Shown: positions 1-9,639 of the stretch, piece after piece
Layout: every line of letters begins with the position of its first letter
How positions within the stretch are numbered: the stretch's first letter is position 1
Origin: Epiperipatus broadwayi
Lineage: Eukaryota; Onychophora; Udeonychophora; Euonychophora; Peripatidae
Reading direction: 5' to 3'
DNA: 64,000 nt
Assembly: GCA_028023455.1 (NCBI GenBank)
Contig: JAQFVV010000185.1
Location: 2,431,239 to 2,495,238 of the forward strand
Program-made: the position numbers and the translations under genes
Notes under the pieces: generated by a model
What the model saw: only the letters and a program-made list of their open reading frames with translations
Databases searched by the model: none
Told to the model about the DNA's origin: nothing

Positions 1-512
1 TAGAAAAAAAACAGACTTGAAAGAAACTTTCAAAAAACCCCATGTATTGATCTATTCAAAATCATGGCTGTTTTAACTAATGTTAAGCTGAAATAAAAAT
101 AATTATTAAATTAAATACATGGAGCTATGAAAAAGAAAAGAAGAAAAAGTGAAATGGAAGAAAATAAAATGAAAATAATTATTAAACTAAAAATCTGGAG
201 CTCAAAAAGAAAAATCTAACTGGAAGAATAATAAAATGATTGCCAGGGCTACTAAAAAAACAAAACAAAAAAAAATGCTAAGTTGATAAAATAAATAATG
301 AGAAAGTTATAACAAAAAGCAAAAAAACAACAACTTAGAGCTCAAAGATTGACCAAAGTACTATCTGCAGACTCTCAACTACAAATGAAGGACTGAAAAA
401 GAAAAGAAAATATATGGTAAAATGTGATATTATAAGGTTATGCTTAATACATTTATAAATGTTACTTTATGTAAATCTTGGAAAATTATACATTTTTCAT
501 AAAATATGTAAT
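1..512. other. AT-rich non-coding DNA with a short imperfect tandem repeat
   Basis: No coding region is seen. Positions about 95-240 hold two imperfect copies of a unit of roughly 75 bp. Each copy begins with an ATAATTATTAAA-like string, contains GGAGCT followed by an A/G-rich run, and ends in AATAAAATG. The rest is A-rich low-complexity sequence. Confidence 0.6.
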
Positions 513-652
513 TATACAAAACTTGTACTGTTCAAATTAGTATAAAAAGATAAATATAATACAATAAGACTCAATAATTCTGAGCTAGCTTTTAGCAGAC
601 TGTTTCCAGAATCATAATGCTAACACTAACTGCATCATTAAATATATATTGC
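513..652 (+). repeat. Outer left arm of the large palindrome
   Basis: This segment is the reverse complement, with scattered differences, of 6235-6379. Shared landmarks include TTAGTGTTAGCATTATGATT and ACAAGTTTTGTAT read on the opposite strand. It lies immediately outside the main left arm, so the palindrome once extended further than the uninterrupted arms. Its partner is separated from the right arm by about 1.25 kb of unmatched sequence. Confidence 0.8.
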
Positions 653-664
653 AACGGGCACATA

Positions 665-2817
665 CGTACGTTACATTATTTTTTATTAGTAAACATAAAA
701 AAAAAAGTTTGCCAATAAAAATTTATTTTTTAAGAAGTAAAAACTGAGAATTAAAAAATCATCTTAAACTCGCATATATATAAAATCACACAGATAAATA
801 TTTATTAAAATAAAACTTTATTAAAAAAAGAGTAGTTTAAAACTAAATTTTCAGAAAAGATTTAGACATAAAAATATATGTTTAAGTTTGAAAACAAATT
901 AATTAATCTTTTGTAAAATGGAAATGATTATTTTAATTAGTAAACTAGCCTTTGGGCATTTAAATGTATAAGCATCGGTCAGATAGGAAAACAATAGAAA
1001 CTTTTAGAAAATGAAAGAAATCCATCGGGAAATCGGACCTCAATGAAAAGGTTTTCACCATCATGATGTAATGTTGAGTTAATCCACAAAATTATTATAA
1101 AAGGAAAGGTTTGAAAATAAAAGAGTTAGTTGGTTATTACGAGTGGACAGATATGTGTTAGTGCGGAGTTGAAGGAGAAGGGATTGAAAAGACGCACTCT
1201 TCAATCCCTTCAGTTCTGCTAGGAAGAAAGAGAAATAAACTATCGTTTTCTACATTGAGGACCAGCTGGAGTAAAAAACCTCCAGATGAATAAAATGTCC
1301 AACAGAATACCAAGATTTTTTGGATGGCGTGGGAATTCACGTTCGAATGGCAAGCAACAGATAAAGATGAACTGTTTAAAACCGTAAGAACTTTATAATT
1401 AATGAACATTAAATTAAAAACTTTCCGTATTTAAATAATACAAATAGAATTCTATCTGACCAACGTTAGTTATTAATTAGTTATAATTTTATTTAATGTA
1501 TTTTTTTTGTAAAATCATTTCCATTTATTTATTTATTTGTTCTTTAAGTTTTATTATGATTTCTGTTTTTCATTAAATTAGTTATATAAATATTAAACTT
1601 AAGTCGGGCATGAATGGCTATATAGATTTGTAAAGTTATATTAGGGGAGGGTAATCTTAGGTTATTCATTTCATAGTTGAATTAGATCAATGGATTGGAT
1701 ATATTGGTGTAATTAGTAGATGTAGTACGAGATTCGCTATGGGCAGAATCGTTGTTATATGCCACACACTTCTGTTTTGCCTATGGAAAGGATTATAAGA
1801 TGTAGAATGCTGTTCCTTTCGATGGAGTTTTTTTTTATTGCTCTTCTTGTCTGATAGATGTAATATTCCTATCTGACGAGAAGCATTTTCTTCTCTTAAC
1901 CTAATTGTGCTGCCGTATTCGTATCACATTGAATACATCGATATATCAGATGGATTGAAGTTTGGTTTGATTGTGAACCTTTGGCCTAAGGTTAAACAAG
2001 GAGTGAATATTTTCTTTTCAAATGCAAATCTATGTAGTCTATTCATACTCGACACTCTAAATAAAGATGTATTAAATTTAAGTTGGGTATAGACGCTTGC
2101 ATGGGTTCGTTACCGGTTGATTATGTTTTTGGTTTTCATAGGTGATCAAAATATATAGACATTCGGTAAATACTGATACCTTACGGTGAGTATCTAAGAT
2201 GTATTTATTCGGATGTCTTTTAAGTTATTGGTGTTAATGCGGTGTCTTATGATGAACACCATTGGGTTTCTTGTATTCCCTATGCAATTGATGGTATCAA
2301 TGATTTTGTATTTTGATCATTTATGTTTACTTTGAAATGTTTTTAACCGTGTAATCTATGTAACCGATCTATACTCAACATTATAAAACAAACTTTCATA
2401 AATCCATCTGTGCAAACTTAATTAAAATGTAAACTTATAATAGCATAAAAATTAAAATGTAAATTTAAATTCTAAAATCAAGTTAAAGCCCAAAGTAAAA
2501 GTTATTCTAAAATAATGTTAAATTTTATATATATGTGCGTAAATAAATGTTTGTATGTTAATTACTGGCAGTGGCTTATTTTATTTATTTTTTAATATTG
2601 AAATATAATTAGATAAGATATTATATTATTAAATCTCTGCTTCTCCATGAGCTAGTGACTTGGGCTAATGACCAGAATCAAAATTTAAAAAAAAAAAAAA
2701 ATTTTTTTTTTTTACTTACGTATCTGCCTACTTTATAAATTTTTCTAGGTTCAAATGCCTAGATGGTGCCCTGTAGTGCAGATTATGTTAAGTATCTTTC
2801 TCTGGATCATTACAACT
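665..2817 (+). repeat. Left arm (about 2.15 kb) of a giant inverted repeat
   Basis: The sequence is mirrored almost base for base by 2828-4979 on the other strand, with only scattered substitutions and small indels. A 61-codon frame at 1907-2092 and its mirror at 3550-3735 differ at three residues. The arm has a TATA box at 1096-1104, a splice-donor-like GTAAGAAC near 1383, and an inner end near 2750-2790 with GGTTCAAATGCC and TGGTGCCC strings. The small frames inside (61-84 codons) look incidental. A third diverged copy lies at about 27,300-28,830, so the arm is a dispersed repeat, probably a mobile element of unknown class. Confidence 0.9.
1096..1104 (+). promoter_or_regulatory. TATA box in the palindrome left arm
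   Basis: TATAAAAGG is a good TATA match. It is followed by an AGTTAGTTGG stretch about 40 bp downstream and a GTAAGAAC donor-like site about 286 bp downstream. The mirror copy is at 4548-4556 on the minus strand, and the third family copy has TATAAAAAG at 27,737-27,745. Whether it is active cannot be told from sequence. Confidence 0.4.
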
Positions 2818-2827
2818 GGCCCCAATG
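2818..2827. other. Central 10-bp spacer of the palindrome
   Basis: GGCCCCAATG separates ACAACT (ending 2817) from its complement AGTTGT (starting 2828). This is the symmetry centre of the whole structure. The innermost 80 bp on either side match closely. Confidence 0.85.
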
Positions 2828-4979
2828 AGTTGTAATGATCCGGAGAAATTTACTTAACATAATCTGCACTACAGGGCACCATCTAGGCATTTGAACCTAA
2901 AAAAAATTTATAAAGTAGGCAGATACGTAAGTCAAAAAAAAAAATTTTTTTTTTTAAATTTTGATTCCGGTCATTAGCCCAAGTCACTAGCTCAGGGAGA
3001 AGCAGAGATTTAATAATATAATATCTTATCTAATTATATTTCAATATTAAAAAATAAATAAAATAAGCCACTGCCAGTAATTAACATACAAACATTTATT
3101 TACGCACATATATATAAAATTTAACATTATTTTAGAATAACTTTTACTTTGGGCTTTAACTTGATTTTAGAATTTAAATTTACATTTTAATTTTTATGCT
3201 ATTATAAGTTTACATTTTAATTAAGTTTGCACAGATGGATTTATGAAAGTTTGTTTTATAATGTTGAGTATAGATCAGTTATATAGATTACACGGTTAAA
3301 AACATTTCAAAGTAAACATAAACGATCAAAATACAAAATCATTGATACCGTCAATTGCATAGGGAATACAAGAAACCCAATGGTGTTCATCATAAGACAC
3401 CGCATTAACACCAATAACTTAAAAGACATCCGAATAAATACATCTTAGATACTCACCGTAAGGTATCAGTATTTACCGAATGTCTATATATTTTGATCAC
3501 CTATGAAAACCAAAAACATAATCAACCGGTAACGAACCCATGCAAGCGTCTATACCCAACTTAAATTTAATACATCTTTATTTAGAGTGTCGAGTATGAA
3601 TAGACTACATAGATTTGCATTTGAAAAGAAAATATTCAATCCTTGTTTAACCTTAGGCCAAAGGTTCACAGTCAAACCAAACTTCAATCCATCTGATATA
3701 TTGATGTATTCAATGTGATACGAATACGGCAGCACAATTAGGTTAAGAGAAGAAAATGCTTCTCGTCAGATAGGAATATTACATCTATCAGACAAGAAGA
3801 GCAATAAAAAAAAAACTCCATCGAAAGGAACAGCATTCTACATCTTATAATCCTTTCCATAGGCAAAACAGAAGTGTGCGGTGTATAACAACAATTCTGC
3901 CCATAGCGAATCTCGTACTACATCTACTAATTACACCAATATATCCAATCCATTGATCTAATTCAACTATGAAATGAATAACCTAAGATTACCCTCCCCT
4001 AATATAACTTTACAAATCTATATAGCCATTCATGCCCAACTTAAGTTTAATATTTATATAACTAGTTTAATGAAAAACAGAAATCATAATAAAACTTAAA
4101 GAACAAATAAATAAATAAATGGAAATGATTTTACAAAAGAAATACATTAAATAAAATTATAACTAATTAATAACTAACTTTGGTCAGATAGGATTCTATT
4201 TGTATTATTTAAATACAGAAAGTTTTTAATTTAATGTTCATTAATTATAAAGTTCTTACGGTTTTAAACAGTTCATCTTTATCTGTTGCTTGCCATTTGA
4301 ACGTGAATTCCCACGCGTCCAAAAAATCTTGGTATTCTGTTGGCCGTTTTATTCATTTGGAGGTTTTTTACTCCAGTTGGTCCTCAATGTAGAAAACGAT
4401 AGTTTATTTCTCTTTCTTCCTAGCAGAACTGAAGGGATTGAAGAGTGCGTCTTTTCAATCCCTTCTCCTTCAACACCGCACTAACACATATCTGTCCACT
4501 CGTAATAACCAACTAACTCTTTTATTTTCAAACCTTTCCTTTTATAATAATTTTGTGGATTAACTCAACATTACATCATGATGGTGAAAACCTTTTCGTT
4601 GAGGTCCGATTTCCTGATGGATTTCTTTCATTTGCTAAAAGTTTCTATTGTTTTCCTATCTGACCGATGCTTATACATTTAAATGCCCAAAGGCTAGTTT
4701 ACTAATTAAAATAATCATTTCCATTTTACAAAAGATTAATTAATTTGTTTTCAAACTTAAACATATATTTTTATCTCTAAATCTTTTCTGAAAATTTAGT
4801 TTTAAACTACTCTTTTTTTAATAAAGTTTTATTTTAATATATATTTATCTGTGTGATTTTATATATATGTGAGTTTAAGATGATTTTTTAATTCTCAGTT
4901 TTTACTTCTTAAAAAAGAAATTTTTACTGGCGAACTTTTTTTTTTTATGTTTACTAATAAAAAATAATGTAATATACGC
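2828..4979 (-). repeat. Right arm (about 2.15 kb) of the giant inverted repeat
   Basis: This is the reverse complement of 665-2817. It carries the mirrored TATA box at 4548-4556 (minus strand) and mirrored small frames such as 3550-3735. Homology stops near 4979, where the left arm continues with sequence that reappears only at 6235. The arms differ by scattered point changes, which argues for a genuine, somewhat old structure rather than one molecule read twice. Confidence 0.9.
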
Positions 4980-6234
4980 AAAACACAAAAAAAAAAAAAC
5001 TAAAATAAAATAAAATTGATAATTTTAAAAAACACAATGAGGTGAATATTCTTCTTATTTTTTTTAGTGAAGAAACAGTAATTGGAGAGAACAAAAATCC
5101 ACAAAAAAAGAATGAAAGAATTATCAATAATAAAACAAAACAAAAAAAAGACTTTATGAAAATTTATAAAACTGGATAAGATAAAAATATAGATCAATCC
5201 TGAAACTGGATATAAAAGAGGATGAAGAAATTGTTGTTTTTAGTTGTTGAAACATAATATATCCAAGATCACTCTCCTGAAGGAATTTCACAGTGAACTG
5301 GAGCTTCTGAAGACATCGGACCTAATGATGTACACCAGGAAACCTGTGACGACTGGAAATGGACCACAAGATCAACAATAACCAAACGAGCTCATTATAA
5401 CCAAAAAACTACATAGTTATCTACTACTGAATTCATAAAACTTACGGTAAGAATAATTATCCTGATTGTGACAAATTAACTATTTAAACTACTCGTAAAA
5501 ATATAGTATAAAAGAATCCCGATAGTGACTTTAATTTTTCTATATGAGAGACTCTTATTTAACCAAGAACTTTTTGTTTATTTTAACTGATATTTATATT
5601 TTCTGGATATTTCCCACCTGAATTAAATGTGTTCTCTCCAAGGTATTAATTAGCTACTTAACATGAAGTATTTTAGTTTGTCAAAATTAAAAATATTTCT
5701 AATATGAATTCTCATTTGTGCGTTATTTTTATTATTAAATTTATTTTTAGTGTAATAAGATTTAACTAAGTTACCTTTTCAATATTTTCGCCCGGACTAA
5801 TAATCTAAAATCATTAATTCTCATTCGTAGAATTACCTTAAAAAAAAAATAATAAAAATCTTTTTATTTTTTTGTTTTACAACATCGAGAGGCTGGTGAC
5901 ATATTTCAGCGGATTCTTAGGAATTCTGCGCCCATATAAATAAAATTAAAAGTTGATTTTGCAATAGCACAATCAACAATTATAGCTGAAGTGATCAGGA
6001 AAAAAGCTGTATTTTTAAATAAAAACAACTTTCTTTTTTTAACCACACTCCGCCAAATATAAATTTGTATAGTCAACAAAATAAAAAAAAATGTGGTAAA
6101 GATCAATATAAAAAGTGTAAGCTATTGCTAGGGATCCTCAGTCCATTAATAGAAAAGATTCCTGCATCTCATTGTCAAAAAAAATGGAACATCTAATTTA
6201 CGCACTGTGATTTATTTGGATATTAATCTTCACC
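4980..6234. repeat. Unmatched 1.25-kb segment interrupting the right arm
   Basis: This segment has no counterpart in the left arm, so it is either an insertion here or a deletion there. It contains TATAAAAGAGG near 5210, a TTGTTGTTTTTAGTTGTTG stretch just after, a less AT-rich 200 bp, and a donor-like ACTTACGGTAAGAA ending near 5455. That order matches the cassette in the palindrome arms and in the copy at 27.7 kb. A diverged relative of the same element is therefore likely. I found no clear target-site duplication and no convincing ORF. Confidence 0.5.
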
Positions 6235-6379
6235 ACAATATATACATATTTTTAATGATGCACTTAGTGTTAGCATTATGATTCTGGCAGCAACCTACTG
6301 AAAGATAGTTCAGTGCTCTTGAGTCTTATTATATTATATTTATCATTTCATATTAACTTGAACAATACAAGTTTTGTAT
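6235..6379 (-). repeat. Outer right arm of the large palindrome
   Basis: This is the reverse complement of 513-652. It restores the symmetry beyond the unmatched segment 4980-6234 and ends near GTTTTGTATG. Sequence further right shows no convincing pairing with positions below 513. Confidence 0.8.
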
Positions 6380-6399
6380 GAAATGTTACTTCACTAAAA

Positions 6400-7540
6400 A
6401 ATTAATAATTGAAAATAATGAATAAATTTGTTTACTTGTTTTTGTATTAATTTTTTTTTACTAGATTAAAATTGCACGGGATATCCACATTGTAGAAGAT
6501 TCAAGTTAAATTAGTTTTTTCCCTTCTTTCTTGTGAAATAGAATTTTTGTTATTGTAAAATAACTCATCTCGATTAAATATTAATGAACTAAAAATAATT
6601 AAAAAGGGAATAAAACTTATATATGATATTTAAAATTATGGATGATGTTTGAAATTATGTGTGTTAACTTGGAATTTGTCACATTATCATTTTCTACATT
6701 TTTTATTCTTTTAGTCATAACTTTATTAAATAATTGTTTAAAAAATAATAATTTCTGAAATTATTTTTTATGTCTTTATTTTTCTAGTTATCTGTTCTGT
6801 AAATTACCGGTATATGTGACTGATTTTACTATAGTGTTGTGCTTTAAAAAATGTGTAAGTTATTCAGGTACATTATTTAATAAAAAAAATGGAGTGTGTA
6901 TATTTTCTTTTGTTCATAAGATCTTTCTAGTTCAAGGCATAATGATATTTGTAATATATGTGTGAGGGTCTGTGTGAGTGGATATCCAGATGATTTTCTG
7001 ATTGATTAGTCCACTCACTCTGTAGATTTTATAAGTTAGAGATATCCATACATTTAGAGTACCATATAGCCCAGAGAACTAATGATGATCAGCATTTAAT
7101 ACAATAATCCCAGCATTTCAATGTAGAGTTGTTATTGTACTTTTAACATTTAAGTATAAATATGAATATGAAATATTAATTGCTTTGATAATATTATGAC
7201 CCAAGTTTGGCATAGAATAGATGATGAGTAGTCTAATATTTTTACCTCTTTTAACTCCAGTCACAAAGGATGGTTGAATTTTAATGCTGAATGCTGGAGA
7301 TATTATATTCATTATTTATATATTGCTTATTATTTCTTATACTGGATTCAGAATCTAGTTTTTGCTCATTTTCTGTGTCAGTGAAAACAGGGAAGCTTTT
7401 TGTGGATAACTAATAAATTTTTGGAAGGATGATGACTACCCACAACATTTTCTAAATACTTCACCCTGTGCTATTACTGAGCATAGATAATGATTTTGAG
7501 GACTGATGATTTTCCAATACCCCAGTTAACAACATCACTT
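6400..7540. other. AT-rich intergenic DNA
   Basis: No gene is recognised. A small inverted repeat (GTGAGTGGATA and TAGTCCACTCAC) lies at about 6975-7020. Short minus-strand frames here have no recognisable motif. Confidence 0.6.
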
Positions 7541-7541
7541 G

Positions 7542-7542
<1 letters not shown>

Positions 7543-7602
<60 letters not shown>
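7543..7602. repeat. (TA)n microsatellite
   Basis: About 30 uninterrupted TA dinucleotides, followed directly by A/T-rich sequence and then by the T/C/G homopolymer block at 7629-7692. Confidence 0.95.
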
Positions 7603-7605
<3 letters not shown>

Positions 7606-7628
7606 AATAAAAATTTTTTTTAAATAAA

Positions 7629-7692
7629 TTTTTTTTTTTTTTTTTTCCCCCCCCCCCACCCCGTTTTCCCCTTGGTCTTTTGGGGGGGGGGG
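7629..7692. repeat. Consecutive T, C and G homopolymer runs
   Basis: A run of 18 T is followed by 11 C, then ACCCC, a short T/C/G mix, and a run of 11 G. Long C and G runs are rare in this window. The C and G runs could pair into a hairpin, but the pattern also resembles low-quality sequence or a poorly joined assembly gap. Confidence 0.7.
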
Positions 7693-7699
7693 TAAAAAC

Positions 7700-8471
7700 C
7701 ACCAAACTTCTAGTTTAAATAATATAACAATATAAGTTTGAATAATTAGTGATTTCCAGCTGCATATAAAATTGTTATTCTTAATATTTAAATCACTTTT
7801 CTCAGAGGTAAGACACTGAAAATATTCTTCTCTGTATTAAGCAATGTTATTTTATGTACTGCTGAATATTGTTTATATATATCCACACGACAGTCTAAAA
7901 AATCACTAATGAGTAAACATTGAATATTTAAATAAAGTTAATTTTTACTAAAGACATGCAATACTTATATTAGATTATGGTAATAGTCCAATATATAAAT
8001 ACAAATACCTTCAATGTGGCTCTAAAATAAAATTTATTTTATTAAGACTATACTTAGCTAAATTAGCTGACTACCTTTTTGCAATCAGATTTGACAATTT
8101 TTTTTACTTTTTGGTATTCAACAATTTTTAATAATAATGTCTAAAAGTCATTATTAATATATATATATATATGTGTGTGTGCACAAATAAATAGATAAAT
8201 TATGTAACTAATCTTAAATAATGTTTATTATTATTATTTATTTATTTTGTTTAGATTATAATTTGATAAAATATTTCTTATTTGCTTTCAAAAAATAAAT
8301 AAATAAAAGTAATAATAAGTTATAAGCTCATTATATAAAGTTTAATAAATTAACATTTCATAATAAATATTTTTAAAATAAAATATAAATCACAATAATA
8401 AATCAGTATTTTTTTCATTAAAAATGTTTAATTAACATTTCGTGAAAGCAAACCTTTTTAAAATAAGTTAG
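7700..8471. other. AT-rich 3' flank of the receptor gene
   Basis: Low-complexity A/T sequence with a short (AT)n and GTGTGT run near 8157-8182. On the minus strand, a possible polyadenylation hexamer AATAAA (TTTATT on the plus strand) lies at about 8224, some 240 bp past the receptor stop codon. Confidence 0.4.
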
Positions 8472-9467
8472 TTATCTTTTGTCATACTTTTTTTCTTCAT
8501 AATGCAATTTCATAAAAATCAAATCTGATTTAGTCATCAAATCATTGACAAAGTTATTACTGTCTCCCAGTGATTTTTTTCTGCGCCTCCAGTGAATATA
8601 GAAGCTTAAAATTAAAATAACAATAAATAAAGAGTGAAAACATTTGAGCCATATTGTTGCGTAAGGTAAAGGCCATGTCCAAGAAAGGTTAAGCATCACG
8701 TGAAATCTGAAAAAAAATAAAATTATGTAGTACGGTCCTTGGCAAATTAAACCGCTCAGAATGAACCAAAAAGCGGTAGTTCGAGCTTCGTTGTCCACGT
8801 AATTTTCCACATCTTTGTTAAAACTTTGTAAACGCGGATTCCAACAAGTAATATGAAAAACGCTAAGAAGAATAGGAATATATAAACAAATAATAAGTTG
8901 TAAATCAACGGCTAAACTTATGGTACTAAAAGAATGGTCACATCCAAAGTTATAATTAGGAATTGTAGTATAATATACAGTTTTATTTAAATTCCACGAA
9001 GACATAATTATATTAATTGGCATAAAAAGTAAGCACAACATAGTGGGATAAGATGAAAGTAGCCTAATATCTTTTGTTATAAATTTAGTACGTTCCCAGT
9101 ATAAAAGAACAAGAGCAAACCATTTAGTATTCGTTGTAAGAGTTCCAAAAAATATGTGAAACCAACAGTCTTCAAAATAATTATCGGCATTATTCCATAA
9201 AATAAACAAAACATCCAAATTTTCAAATTTACAGCAAAATATTACAATCAGAGTAAGAATTCCAAAAGCGGTCATTTCGTGAGTCCCTTTAAAAATACCT
9301 CGCTCATTTCCATTAAAAAGTACTGTGCCAATCACTAACAAAAGCATTAAAACTATTCCTACAATAACAAATGAGCCTACAGCTACCGGATAAGCGATAG
9401 GGGAAAAAAAGTCTGTTAAATTTTTAGTTATATAGGTAGCAGTGGGATAGTAAGTTATCGGCTCCAT
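8472..9467 (-). CDS. Divergent rhodopsin-like (class A) orphan GPCR, single exon
   Basis: This 331-residue frame encodes a predicted seven-pass plasma-membrane receptor. Hydrophobic segments lie at about 27-50, 65-90, 101-124, 140-158, 185-207, 231-254 and 268-292. Class A marks are Cys101 at the top of TM3 paired with Cys176 in loop 2, Glu-Arg at 125-126 in place of the DRY motif, Pro198 in TM5 and Pro245 in TM6. The TM1 Asn and the TM7 NPxxY motif are absent. Asn16 and Asn161 sit in N-glycosylation sequons, and an Arg/Lys cluster follows TM7 (294-298). The frame opens upstream at a GTG, but the first ATG is at 9467 and an in-frame stop lies further upstream, so ATG is chosen. The Glu-Arg motif recalls prostanoid-like receptors. 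Ligand and G protein are unknown. Confidence 0.85.
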   Translation of the reverse strand: MEPITYYPTATYITKNLTDFFSPIAYPVAVGSFVIVGIVLMLLLVIGTVLFNGNERGIFKGTHEMTAFGILTLIVIFCCKFENLDVLFILWNNADNYFEDCWFHIFFGTLTTNTKWFALVLLYWERTKFITKDIRLLSSYPTMLCLLFMPINIIMSSWNLNKTVYYTTIPNYNFGCDHSFSTISLAVDLQLIICLYIPILLSVFHITCWNPRLQSFNKDVENYVDNEARTTAFWFILSGLICQGPYYIILFFFRFHVMLNLSWTWPLPYATIWLKCFHSLFIVILILSFYIHWRRRKKSLGDSNNFVNDLMTKSDLIFMKLHYEEKKYDKR

Positions 9468-9573
9468 ATTTAGCAATAAATATTGCGCCACAACTAAACT
9501 CGATCCGATTTACACGTTAGAAAGCCGAGCGTGAGCATCCACCATCATGAATACACACTAGTGCAATATTCTT

Positions 9574-9585
9574 GTTTTTATATAC
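9574..9585 (-). promoter_or_regulatory. TATA box upstream of the GPCR gene
   Basis: Read on the minus strand, GTATATAAAAAC lies about 107 bp before the chosen ATG. A CRE-like TGACGTTTG is about 20 bp further upstream. The spacing leaves a 5' leader of roughly 75 bp and suggests an intronless transcript. An alternative is a splice acceptor at GAGTTTAG just upstream of the frame. Confidence 0.5.
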
Positions 9586-9639
9586 GGTTTGGGTCACAAA
9601 CGTCAGGGGGCGTTATAAATTCTACCTGCAAAAAGGTTA

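Noticed and set aside
1158-1409. 83-codon minus-strand frame and its mirror at 4290-4484
   Set aside because: It lies in the leader between the TATA box and donor-like site, is hydrophobic and Ser-rich by composition, and differs in length between arms.
1907-2092. 61-codon frame in the left palindrome arm and its mirror at 3550-3735
   Set aside because: Begins at a non-ATG codon, shows no domain, and is mirrored only because the arms are duplicated. Similarity reflects the repeat, not proven coding constraint.
2640-2790. tRNA-like A and B boxes (TGGGCTAATGACC, GGTTCAAATGCC) near the palindrome centre
   Set aside because: Box spacing is inflated by an A/T run in the arms and no acceptor or anticodon arm folds. 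Kept only as a landmark of the element end.
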